64,000 nt of DNA, taken from NCBI GenBank assembly GCA_963748405.1, contig CAVVIT010000006.1, positions 620,001 through 684,000 on the forward strand, read 5' to 3'. This document shows positions 16,224 to 23,900 of this stretch, piece after piece. How positions within the stretch are numbered: the stretch's first letter is position 1; each line of letters opens with the position of its first letter. Source of the stretch: Fen-1273 sp963748405 (GTDB lineage Bacteria > Bacteroidota > Ignavibacteria > UBA10030 > UBA6906). The notes under the pieces are model-generated. The model was not told where the DNA came from and did no database searches. It saw only the letters and a list, made by a program, of their open reading frames with translations. Position numbers and translations under genes: made by a program.

Positions 16224-17566
16224 TTGCCGACGATCCCCTTCTGCGACGCGCGCGCCAGGCCGAACACGTCCCTGAATATCTTCTCCACCATCCGCTCGTC
16301 GAGCCCCAGGACGCGGGCCCCCGAACGCTGGGAGAGGAGGACGCTCCTTTCGCGCGCGTTGTCCCGGACGCCGATCCCCGTCTTCTTCTTGAGTGCGCCG
16401 ATCTGGCGGACGAGTCCCTGCCGCTCGGCAAGCAGCAGGAGCAGGTTCCGGTCGATAAGGTCGATCGTGTCGCGGAGGTTGTGGAGCCGGCTCTTCGAGG
16501 CGAGGAGTTTCTGGCGCATGAGATGGTCGATCAGCGTCAGGGCGACCATCGATTCCGCCACGGGGACCACGCGCGGACAGATGCACGGATCGTGCCTCCC
16601 CTCCACCGAGATCGTGGCGCTCTTCAGGTCGACAGTGACGGTCTCCTGTTTTTTCCGGATCGAGGAGGGGGGCTTCACCGCGATGCGGACGACGATGTCT
16701 TCCCCGTTGGAAATCCCCCCCGCGATTCCCCCGGCATTGTTCGTGCGGGTCCGCACGCGGCCGGTGCGCTTCTCGACGTACATCGGGTCGTTGTTCCGGC
16801 TCCCCTTGAGCCTCGCGGCGCCGAACCCGTTCCCCACCTCGAACCCCTTGATGGCCCCGATGGACATGAGGGCCTTGGCGAGGTCCGCCTCCAGCTTGTC
16901 GAAGACCGGTTCCCCCAGTCCCGCAGGGGGGTTCTTCACGACCACCTCCACGATGCCGCCGACCGAGTCTCCTTCCTTCTTCATCTTCAGTATGAGCTTC
17001 TCCATCTTCCGTGCGGCGGCCGGGTCGGGCGTCCTCAGGGGGTTCCGCTCGATCTGGTCCCTCTCGAAGCGCCGGGCGCGGATCCCTCCCGCCTCCAGCG
17101 TGTAGGCGTAGACGTCGATCCCCCGGAGGGCGAGAAGCTTCTTGGCGAACGCCCCCGCCGCCACGCGCGCCGCCGTCTCTCTCCCTGAGGACCTTCCTCC
17201 TCCCCGGTAGTCGTTGACCCCGAATTTCGCCAGGTAGGTGTACCCGGCGTGCCCGGGACGGAACATGTCTTTGATCTTTTCGTACGCCTGTGGCCTCTGG
17301 TCCCTGTTCCAGATCAGCATGCACAGCGGGGTCCCCGTCGTCTTCCCCTCGAAGACGCCGCTCAGGATCTCCACGCTGTCGGACTCCGCACGGGACGTCG
17401 TCACGGCGCTCTGCCCGGGACGCCTCCTGTCGAGCTCGTGCTGTATGAATCCCGTGTCGACCGGGAGGCCCGGCCGGACGCCGTCAATGACCGCGCCGAT
17501 GGCGCGGCCGTGGCTTTCGCCGAACGTCGTGATGCGGACATATGAACCGAACGAATTTCCTGCCAT
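16220..17566 (-). CDS. aroC: Chorismate synthase fused to AroQ-type chorismate mutase
   Basis: 448 residues, against about 360-390 for ordinary AroC. Residues 1-360 are a full chorismate synthase: GESHGRAIGAVIDG, RRRPGQS, YRGGGRSSGRETAARVAAGA, RTNNAGGIAGGISNGED and GRHDPCICPRVVPVAE. Residues 361-448 match the AroQ chorismate mutase helix bundle: LRDTIDLIDRNLLLLLAER, then the KKKTGIGVRDNARER segment and a final helix. The protein would make chorismate from EPSP and rearrange it to prephenate. Prephenate is the substrate of TyrA, encoded next, and of PheA (35.1 kb). Fusion of mutase to AroC is unusual; mutase is more often joined to PheA, TyrA or DAHP synthase. Confidence 0.92.
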   Translation of the reverse strand: MAGNSFGSYVRITTFGESHGRAIGAVIDGVRPGLPVDTGFIQHELDRRRPGQSAVTTSRAESDSVEILSGVFEGKTTGTPLCMLIWNRDQRPQAYEKIKDMFRPGHAGYTYLAKFGVNDYRGGGRSSGRETAARVAAGAFAKKLLALRGIDVYAYTLEAGGIRARRFERDQIERNPLRTPDPAAARKMEKLILKMKKEGDSVGGIVEVVVKNPPAGLGEPVFDKLEADLAKALMSIGAIKGFEVGNGFGAARLKGSRNNDPMYVEKRTGRVRTRTNNAGGIAGGISNGEDIVVRIAVKPPSSIRKKQETVTVDLKSATISVEGRHDPCICPRVVPVAESMVALTLIDHLMRQKLLASKSRLHNLRDTIDLIDRNLLLLLAERQGLVRQIGALKKKTGIGVRDNARERSVLLSQRSGARVLGLDERMVEKIFRDVFGLARASQKGIVGK

Positions 17567-17578
17567 GGTCTCCCGTCC

Positions 17579-18847
17579 TCAGTGTGCGCTTTCGTCGATC
17601 AATCGATCCAGTTCTTCCCAGAATGCGGGGAACGACTTCCGGACGCAGGCGGGATCGTCGATCCGCACGCCCGGGACACGGAGGCCGATCACCGCGAAAC
17701 TCATCGCCAGCCGGTGGTCGTCCCCGCACAGAAGAAGCCCGCCCCGGAGGGGGGCCGGGCGTATCGTCATGTCGTCCCCGCCGACGGCGATATCCGCTCC
17801 CAGTTTCCGGAGCTCGCCGGCGAACCCTTCAAGCCTGTTGGACTCCTTGTACCGGAGATGGCCGATCTCCCGCATCCGTGTCTCCCCTTCGGCGAACAGT
17901 GCGACCGCGGCGAGCGCGGGCACCGCGTCGGGCATGCCGTGCATCGACACGTCGACGCCGCGGAGCGTTCCCGTGCGCGCAAGGCGCGTCCCGTCAGGGC
18001 CGGGCTCCACGCTGCACCCCATCCTCCCGAGCACGTCCGCAAAACCGGCGTCGGGCTGATGCGACGACGGAACGACTCCGGGGACGAAGACCTCTCCCCC
18101 GGCCACGGCCGCAGCGGCGAACGGGTACGTGGCGCCCGAGGCATCTCCCTCCACCGTGTATGCCGCCGGCCTGTACGATGCGGGGGCATCGACGGTGAAC
18201 GACCCTCCGGGCGTCCGCCCGACGCTCACGCCGAAATCCTTCATGACGTCGAGCGTCAGCGTGAGATACCCCCCGGAGGCGACCGTGCCGGCGGAGGTGA
18301 CCGTGCACCGGCTTTTCGCGTACGGCGCAACCATCAGGAGCGCGGAGAGGAACTGGGAGCTTCTGTCGCTCCTGACGGCGATCTCGCCCCCCGATATCGA
18401 ACCCCCCGTCACTGCGAACCGGGTCGAGTCCTTTTCGTGGCGGACCGGCACTCCCATCGACTTCAGCGCATCGACGAGGTCGTCGTTGGGGCGTGCGGCC
18501 ATCCTGCCGCTCGTTTCGATCACCGTCGTCCCCCGGCCGAGCGCGCCGAGCGCCAGCAGGAAACGGAGCGTGGTCCCCGCGTTCCCCGAAGGAATCGGCA
18601 GCTTCGGCGCATCGAGCGCTCCCCCCCTTCCTTCGACCTCAAGAGCGGAGCCCTTCCTGCGCACGAGTATGCCGAGCTGGTTCAGACCGTTGGCAAGCAG
18701 CGCGGTGTCGTCGCTCTCCGAGGCGTTGCCGATCGTCGAGACCCCGCGTGAGAGCGACGCACAGACGAGCGCCCTGTTCGTCAGGCTCTTGGATCCCGGG
18801 ACGCGCATGCGCCCCGCAAGCGGCCCCGATGTTCTCGTTTCCCTCAT
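17579..18847 (-). CDS. aroA: 3-phosphoshikimate 1-carboxyvinyltransferase (EPSP synthase)
   Basis: 422 residues. It transfers enolpyruvate from PEP to shikimate-3-phosphate. Visible motifs are PGSKSLTNRALV at the N-terminus, GNAGTTLRFLLA (about 88-99), the loop SSQFLSALL and the C-terminal DHRLAMSFAV. The ATG at 18847 overlaps the Dabb stop as TGATG. An upstream GTG at 18850 would give one more residue and a GTGA overlap. Shikimate kinase (aroK) is not present in the window although the steps before and after it are. Confidence 0.95.
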   Translation of the reverse strand: MRETRTSGPLAGRMRVPGSKSLTNRALVCASLSRGVSTIGNASESDDTALLANGLNQLGILVRRKGSALEVEGRGGALDAPKLPIPSGNAGTTLRFLLALGALGRGTTVIETSGRMAARPNDDLVDALKSMGVPVRHEKDSTRFAVTGGSISGGEIAVRSDRSSQFLSALLMVAPYAKSRCTVTSAGTVASGGYLTLTLDVMKDFGVSVGRTPGGSFTVDAPASYRPAAYTVEGDASGATYPFAAAAVAGGEVFVPGVVPSSHQPDAGFADVLGRMGCSVEPGPDGTRLARTGTLRGVDVSMHGMPDAVPALAAVALFAEGETRMREIGHLRYKESNRLEGFAGELRKLGADIAVGGDDMTIRPAPLRGGLLLCGDDHRLAMSFAVIGLRVPGVRIDDPACVRKSFPAFWEELDRLIDESAH

Positions 18848-19158
18848 CACGGCCCGGGGACCGGGTAGTCGACGACGATCTTCGATGATTGAACGCGGCG
18901 GAGGAATGTCACGACCTCCAGGTGCCGGGGATGTTTCTGGTACATCTCGAGCGCGGCGGCGGAGGCGAATGTCCCCGTGAGCACGAGGTCGCCGGAAGCG
19001 GGCCCCCGCGCGGCGTCGATGCCGACCTCCAGGGAGAGTATTTCGGGGATCTCCCCCGGAAGCGCATCGAGCATGGCTTTCGCCCTGAGGAGATTCGCGC
19101 TCCTGTCCGCGCCTTCGGCCCGGTCAAGAAACGTCCAGCACACGATGTGTCGTATCAT
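18847..19158 (-). CDS. Dabb-family (stress-responsive A/B barrel) protein
   Basis: 103 residues. MIRHIVCWTF at the start and a following helix match the Dabb ferredoxin-like dimeric barrel family (PF07876). The family's middle pattern is seen in LEVGIDA, then LVLTGTFASAAALEMYQKHPRHLEVVTFL. Members include aldehyde-processing cyclases and proteins of unknown function. It overlaps the aroD-aroE fusion gene upstream (ATGA) and aroA downstream (TGATG), so it is made together with shikimate enzymes. A role in that pathway is possible but not known. Confidence 0.8.
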   Translation of the reverse strand: MIRHIVCWTFLDRAEGADRSANLLRAKAMLDALPGEIPEILSLEVGIDAARGPASGDLVLTGTFASAAALEMYQKHPRHLEVVTFLRRVQSSKIVVDYPVPGP

Positions 19159-20612
19159 GGTTCATTCCCCAGCAGGAGTTTCTTCATCAGTGTGACATCC
19201 GCGGGAACCCCCGCATAGAGCGCGAACTGCATGGCCGCCTGGTTGATGTACATGTCCGTTCCCCTGACGATCGTCGAGCCCGAAGCGGCGGCTTCCCGGA
19301 GGAGCTTCGTCATCGGGGGGTTGTAGACGGCGTCGAACACCGTCTTTCCCTTCAACAGGGCGCGCGGGAACGGGGATTCATGGATGTGCGGGGCCATGCC
19401 GACGGGAGTGGCGTTGACGAGTATGTCGGCGTCCGCCGCCCGGAGCGCCTCCGGCGGGACGGCACGGGCACCGATCTCGCGTGCAAGCCGCCGCGTTCTC
19501 ACGGGGGATCTTCCCGTCACGAGGACGATCGCTCCGCGCCTCTTCGCCTCGTAGGCGATCGCCCGGGCGGCGCCGCCGGCGCCGATAATGAGCATCTTCT
19601 TCCCTCTCACCCCGGCGACGTGCTCGATCGCATCGAGTGCGGCGGGGGCATCCGTGTTCGTCCCGGTGAGCCGCCCTTTCTTTCTGACCACGGTGTTGAC
19701 GGCCCCGACGGCCCTGGCCAGGGGATCCAGCCGGTCGAGATATCCCGCAACCTTCACTTTGTGGGGATGCGTCACGCTGAACCCGTCGAGCAGCGGGACG
19801 AGACGCGAGAAAAACTTCCCGAGGTCCCGGACCGCAAACCGGCAGTACACGCCGTTCTTCTCCGCCCGCGCGAAGAGAGGATTGTGGACCTCGATGCCGC
19901 GGCTCTGGGAAACGGGATTGCCTACGACCCCGAAGATCTTCGTGGACCGGTTCAGCCGCTCCGAGCGGTAGAGGTCCGCGAGGACGCGGCCGGTCAACTG
20001 ACCCGGGGCCGAGCCCTTTCCCGTTTCCGGCGATGCATACGTCCCCCACCCGCCGAACACACGGTACAGCACCCTGCTCGGTTCTCCCGCCTCCCCCATC
20101 GCGATGGCGACCGCTTTGCGGCCGTCGGCGGAGGCCCGCCGGAGAAAATCGAATGCGATGCGGTTCTCCCATGCATCGCGAGCGTGAAAGGCGAACTTCA
20201 GGACGTCGGCGCCTGTCTCTTTCATCCGCCTGTAAAGAGGGGCGGCCGCGGGGCGAGCCCCCGGCCCGAGATGGCAGGAAACGATCACGCCGCTCTCTCT
20301 GCGCCTGGAAAGGAACTGCGAGAGGGCGCGCGCGCCCGAACGCAGCTCGATGTCGACGAACTCGGCTCCCAGGAGCGAGGCGGCCGCGAGCATGTCGAGG
20401 CGCTCCCCCTCCGGTCCCCGGAATTCCCCCCCTTCCCACGACGGCCGGCACGTCGCGATCACGGGCTTCCGGGTGGAAAGGAGCAGGAGCGCGAGCTCCG
20501 GCTTCCGTATGAGGTCGAGGCGGAATTCGAACATGTCCGCCCACGGATCGGACCGCGCAACCTGTTCGAGCGCATCCGACATCCGCGGACCGGTGATCGA
20601 AACGATGATCAT
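19155..20612 (-). CDS. aroDE: Type I 3-dehydroquinate dehydratase / shikimate dehydrogenase fusion
   Basis: 485 residues. Residues 1-215 are type I dehydroquinase: EFRLD (substrate Arg), VSCHLG (catalytic His) and ADVLKFAF (Schiff-base Lys). Residues 226-485 are shikimate dehydrogenase: GNPVSQSRGIEVHN, FSVTHPHK (catalytic Lys), GTNTDA and the NADP loop GAGGAARAI. The protein therefore catalyses two successive steps from dehydroquinate to shikimate, the same order as in plant and chlamydial fusions. In the shikimate-binding motif the usual S-x-S-P reads S-R-G-I, a notable deviation. The start is just 6 bases after aroB. Confidence 0.92.
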   Translation of the reverse strand: MIIVSITGPRMSDALEQVARSDPWADMFEFRLDLIRKPELALLLLSTRKPVIATCRPSWEGGEFRGPEGERLDMLAAASLLGAEFVDIELRSGARALSQFLSRRRESGVIVSCHLGPGARPAAAPLYRRMKETGADVLKFAFHARDAWENRIAFDFLRRASADGRKAVAIAMGEAGEPSRVLYRVFGGWGTYASPETGKGSAPGQLTGRVLADLYRSERLNRSTKIFGVVGNPVSQSRGIEVHNPLFARAEKNGVYCRFAVRDLGKFFSRLVPLLDGFSVTHPHKVKVAGYLDRLDPLARAVGAVNTVVRKKGRLTGTNTDAPAALDAIEHVAGVRGKKMLIIGAGGAARAIAYEAKRRGAIVLVTGRSPVRTRRLAREIGARAVPPEALRAADADILVNATPVGMAPHIHESPFPRALLKGKTVFDAVYNPPMTKLLREAAASGSTIVRGTDMYINQAAMQFALYAGVPADVTLMKKLLLGNEP

Positions 20613-20618
20613 GCGCCC

Positions 20619-21728
20619 TCAGCCATGCTTTCTCTTCTTAGATATGAGCCCCATGGTTTTGCGAACGAGGTCGGGGGGAACGGGCGACCCCTGAACGCAT
20701 TCCCCTATTCTCCGCAGGAGCACGAACCGCGGGCCTGTCACGTCGGATTTCTTGTCAAGTGCGAGGGCCGACATGAATGCACGTTCGTTGATCCGGCGTG
20801 GAGGATCCACGGGAAGCCCTACGGCGGCCAGCAGGGACGTGAGTCTGCGGCAGTCCCCTCCGCCCAGCATTCCCAGTTCGACGGCGATCCGCGCCTCGGC
20901 CGCCATCCCGATCGCCACCGCCTCCCCGTGCTTCAGGGCGAATCCGCCCGAGGATTCCAGCGCATGGCCGATCGTGTGCCCGAGGTTGAGCACTTTGCGC
21001 AGCCCCGTCTCCCGTTCGTCCTTCTCGACCACGGACGCCTTGAGGGCGACGGACGTTTCGATGATTTTCGTATTGAGGAGCGCATTCTCCCGCCTGATGC
21101 GGGAGACGTTTCTTTCGATCAGCGCGAAGAAGGGAGCGTCGAGAGCCGCGGCGACCTTCACGACCTCTGCGAATCCGTTCCTGAATTCGTCGGGGGGAAG
21201 CGTCGCAAGGGCACCGGGGTCGATGTACACGGCCGAGGGCTGATGAAACGCGCCGATGAGGTTCTTCCCGGCGGGATGATCGATCCCCACCTTCCCCCCC
21301 ACGCTGCTGTCGACCTGCGCCAGAAGAGACGTGGGGAGCTGGACGAACCTGACGCCGCGAAGCACGGTCGCCGCGCAGTAGCCGGCAAGATCGCCGATGA
21401 CCCCTCCGCCGAGCGCAAGGACGAGACTGTCGCGCCTGATCCCCCCCCGCAGGAGCTTCGCGTACAGGGCGTTCAACGCGGCCGGGCCCTTCGAGCGCTC
21501 CCCCGCGGGGACCTCGAAGAGGGCGACCTGGCAGCCGGCGGAAGCGAGCCGGCTGTTCAACTCCCGTCCGTAGAGGGGGGACACGTTCGTGTCGGTAATG
21601 ATGAACATCCCCCGCTTCCCCTCGGTGCGCGAAAGGAGGAGCGGAATTTCGCTGAGTATACCCGGCTTGATCTCGACGGTATATGACCGGTCGCGGGGTG
21701 CGTCCAGGCGGACGCGGATTCTGGGCAT
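20619..21728 (-). CDS. aroB: 3-dehydroquinate synthase
   Basis: 369 residues. It converts DAHP to dehydroquinate using NAD and a divalent metal. Motifs are LALGGGVIGDLAGYCAA (nucleotide-binding loop), FVQLPTSLLAQVDSSVGGKVGID, NLIGAFHQP and the metal His region LNLGHTIGHALE, then LKHGEAVAIGM. First gene of the aromatic operon. It is preceded by a near-consensus promoter and, between promoter and start codon, by an intrinsic-terminator-like hairpin. No DAHP synthase is in the window. Confidence 0.95.
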   Translation of the reverse strand: MPRIRVRLDAPRDRSYTVEIKPGILSEIPLLLSRTEGKRGMFIITDTNVSPLYGRELNSRLASAGCQVALFEVPAGERSKGPAALNALYAKLLRGGIRRDSLVLALGGGVIGDLAGYCAATVLRGVRFVQLPTSLLAQVDSSVGGKVGIDHPAGKNLIGAFHQPSAVYIDPGALATLPPDEFRNGFAEVVKVAAALDAPFFALIERNVSRIRRENALLNTKIIETSVALKASVVEKDERETGLRKVLNLGHTIGHALESSGGFALKHGEAVAIGMAAEARIAVELGMLGGGDCRRLTSLLAAVGLPVDPPRRINERAFMSALALDKKSDVTGPRFVLLRRIGECVQGSPVPPDLVRKTMGLISKKRKHG

Positions 21729-21767
21729 TGGTCTCTCGCCCTGCTGTGTGGGTTGTGCGGGAAGAAC

Positions 21768-21799
21768 AAAAAAAAGCCCTCACCGCTCCCGGATGAAGG
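21768..21799 (-). terminator. Leader terminator (attenuator candidate) upstream of aroB
   Basis: Transcribed minus strand: CCTTCATC (21792-21799) pairs with GGTGAGGG (21777-21784) in an 8-bp stem with two G-T pairs and a 7-base loop. One C and eight T (21768-21775) follow. It lies between the predicted transcription start (about 21817) and the aroB ATG at 21728, and no gene on this strand ends here. It can only act on the aromatic operon's own message. Confidence 0.65.
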
Positions 21800-21823
21800 T
21801 CAGGCCCCGGAGGACCCTGTCAA

Positions 21824-21852
21824 AGTATACACGAATCGCCGAAGAATGTCAA
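21824..21852 (-). promoter_or_regulatory. Predicted sigma70 promoter of the aromatic operon
   Basis: Minus strand: perfect TTGACA (21847-21852), 17 bp, TATACT (21824-21829, five of six). The leader to aroB is about 90 bases and carries the terminator hairpin. Confidence 0.75.
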
Positions 21853-21863
21853 TATGCGGACCG

Positions 21864-21892
21864 TTGGAAGTATCGTCCGCATTTCGTATGTT
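21864..21892 (+). promoter_or_regulatory. Possible promoter of menG
   Basis: TTGGAA (21864-21869), 17 bp, TATGTT (21887-21892). If real, transcription starts near 21899, after the ATG at 21888, and translation would begin at the in-frame GTG 21918. A near-palindrome (21888-21908) covers the same bases. Confidence 0.35.
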
Positions 21893-22607
21893 CCGGTTTA
21901 CCGAACATCTCCCTCTCGTGCAGAAACAGGACGTCCGCTCCCTCTTCGATTCCATCGCCCGCCGGTACGACGTGCTCAACCACCTGCTGAGCGCGGGTAT
22001 CGACACGTACTGGCGGAGAAAGGCGCTCCGGGGCCTCCGCGGAGAGCCGGGGGCGCGCATACTCGACGTCGCCACCGGTACGGCCGATTTCGCGATCGCG
22101 GCCGCCCGGCTCCGTCCCCGCGAGGTGGTGGGGGTGGATCTCGCCGGGGAGATGCTCGCCATCGGCCGCGGCAAGATTGCGCGGCGGGGACTCTCCGGCG
22201 TGGTTTCGCTCCGCACCGCAGAGGCGGAACACCTTCCCTTTGACGACGGCACGTTCGACGCGGCGATCGTCGCGTTCGGGGCGCGGAATTTCGAAAACCT
22301 CGCGGGTGGGCTCGCCGAGATGTGCCGGGTCCTTCGCCCCGGGGGAAAACTCGTCATCCTGGAATTCTCCCGGCCCCGCGCGTTCCCCTTCCGGGAGTTG
22401 TACCTGTTCTATTTTCTCCGGGTGATACCTCTCATCGGGCGGGCCGTCTCCGGGCACAGGGAGGCGTACACGTATCTGCCCGAAAGCGTCATGGCGTTCC
22501 CCGAGGGAGCGGAGTTCCTCCGGGTGATTGAAGGTGCGGGGTTCCGCTCCGCCTCCGCCGAACGGCTCACGTTCGGCATCGCCTCCGTCTACACTGCCGA
22601 GAAATGA
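21888..22607 (+). CDS. menG: Demethylmenaquinone methyltransferase
   Basis: 239 residues. It performs the last step of menaquinone synthesis, SAM-dependent C-methylation. The UbiE/MenG pattern is clear: FDSIARRYDVLNHLLSAGID, WRRKALRGL, the SAM loop ILDVATGTADFAI, then AFGARNFENL and the closing LEFSRP, FPEGAEF and TFGIASVYTAEK. The start is uncertain: ATG 21888 or GTG 21918, neither with a good ribosome site. It is divergent from aroB and followed at once by the GNAT gene and mqnD. Confidence 0.92.
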   Translation: MFRFTEHLPLVQKQDVRSLFDSIARRYDVLNHLLSAGIDTYWRRKALRGLRGEPGARILDVATGTADFAIAAARLRPREVVGVDLAGEMLAIGRGKIARRGLSGVVSLRTAEAEHLPFDDGTFDAAIVAFGARNFENLAGGLAEMCRVLRPGGKLVILEFSRPRAFPFRELYLFYFLRVIPLIGRAVSGHREAYTYLPESVMAFPEGAEFLRVIEGAGFRSASAERLTFGIASVYTAEK

Positions 22608-22608
22608 C

Positions 22609-23061
22609 ATGACTCATCACGCGATCACGGGGGGAACGACGGTCGTCTCGACGGACCCCGCGCTCCTCGACATCGGCGTCATCCACGGCTTTCTCGTCCG
22701 GAGCTACTGGGCAGGAGAGATCCCCCGGGAGATCGTCGAGCGTTCGATCCGGGGATCGCTCTGCTTCGGCGCCTACAGGGACGGAGCCCAGATCGGCTTC
22801 GCCAGGGTCATCAGCGACAGGGCCACGTTTGCCTACATCGCGGACGTGTTCGTCCTCGAGGCGTACCGCGGCGGCGGGGTCGGGCGCCTTCTCATGCAAT
22901 GCATCACCACGCACCCCGAGCTTCAGGGGATGCGCCGCTGGAGCCTCCTGACGCGCGACGCCCACGGGTTGTACGGGAAGTTCGGCTTCGGGGTCCCGCG
23001 CCATCCCGAACGGTACATGGAACTCAGTAATCCCGACATCTACAGGAACAGGAAACCATGA
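22609..23061 (+). CDS. GNAT-family N-acetyltransferase
   Basis: 150 residues with the GNAT fold. Visible parts are the N-terminal helix, FARVISDRATFAYIADVFVLEAYRG as the central strands, the acetyl-CoA loop RGGGVGRLLM and a C-terminal KFGFGVP segment. The closest general layout is a single-domain acetyltransferase of unknown substrate. It begins one base after the menG stop and overlaps mqnD as ATGA, so it is co-translated with menaquinone genes, though no acetylation step is known in that pathway. Confidence 0.82.
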   Translation: MTHHAITGGTTVVSTDPALLDIGVIHGFLVRSYWAGEIPREIVERSIRGSLCFGAYRDGAQIGFARVISDRATFAYIADVFVLEAYRGGGVGRLLMQCITTHPELQGMRRWSLLTRDAHGLYGKFGFGVPRHPERYMELSNPDIYRNRKP

Positions 23062-23894
23062 ACGACAGGACAATACGCGTGGGTCACAGTCCCGACCCCG
23101 ACGACGCATTCATGTTCTACGGCCTCTCCAGCGGGAAGGTGAAGCTTCCCGGCATACGCATCGAGCATCTCCTCGAGGACATCCAGTCGCTCAACGAGCG
23201 GGCGATCCGCGCCGAGCTCGAAGTGACCGCAATCTCCGCGCACGCCTTCAGCGCCGTCGCCGACAGGTACTGGGTGATGAAAACGGGCGCCAGCATGGGG
23301 GAGGGATACGGTCCCGTGCTGATCTCGCGCCGCTACGGGACGCTCGCCGAGCTGAAGGGAAAGACCGTCGCGACCCCGGGCCCCCTGACGACGGCCACGC
23401 TCCTGTTCAGGACGTTCACGGAGGGGATACGCAACGTCGACATGCCGTTCGACGACATCATGCGCGCCGTCGACGCGGGGGAAGTCGACGCCGGGCTTCT
23501 CATCCACGAGGGGCAGATCACGTACGGGGCGCTCGGCTACAGGAAGGTGATCGACTTCGGCGAATTCTGGCAGGCCGAGACACACGGGCTGCCGCTCCCT
23601 CTCGGGCTCGACGTCGTGCGGAAGGACCTGGGGGAGGACCTGGCGGTGAAACTCTCGACCGGGCTCCGCGAGAGCATCGCCTACGGGTATGCGCACCAGG
23701 ACGAATCGATCCCCTACGCGCTGCAGTGGGGGCGGGGGATCGAGAGGTCGCTCGGGGAACGGTTCGTGAAGATGTACGTCAGCCAGCTGACGATCGACAT
23801 GGGGGAGAAGGGGAAGGAAGCCCTCGAGTACCTTTTCCGGGCGGCGCACGAGCGCGGGTTCATCGGCCGCGTGCCTCCCCTCACGCTGTACTGA
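23058..23894 (+). CDS. mqnD: 1,4-dihydroxy-6-naphthoate synthase
   Basis: 278 residues. MqnD cleaves cyclic dehypoxanthine futalosine to 1,4-dihydroxy-6-naphthoate in the futalosine menaquinone route. The periplasmic-binding-like fold is recognisable from VGHSPDPDDAFMFYGL, LNERAIRAELEVTAISAHAF, MGEGYGPVLIS and the GLLIHEGQITYG strand. It ends six bases before the convergent mqnC stop, so two pathway genes face each other. ATGA overlap with the GNAT gene. Confidence 0.95.
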   Translation: MNDRTIRVGHSPDPDDAFMFYGLSSGKVKLPGIRIEHLLEDIQSLNERAIRAELEVTAISAHAFSAVADRYWVMKTGASMGEGYGPVLISRRYGTLAELKGKTVATPGPLTTATLLFRTFTEGIRNVDMPFDDIMRAVDAGEVDAGLLIHEGQITYGALGYRKVIDFGEFWQAETHGLPLPLGLDVVRKDLGEDLAVKLSTGLRESIAYGYAHQDESIPYALQWGRGIERSLGERFVKMYVSQLTIDMGEKGKEALEYLFRAAHERGFIGRVPPLTLY

Positions 23895-23900
23895 GGTCCC

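Noticed and set aside
19380..21686. Plus-strand frame of about 770 codons opposite aroDE and aroB
   Set aside because: No recognisable domain; both underlying genes have intact catalytic motifs.
21797..21813. Classical antiterminator or leader peptide for the aroB leader
   Set aside because: Only a weak bulged pairing exists and no short frame with clustered Phe, Tyr or Trp codons; I report the terminator alone.
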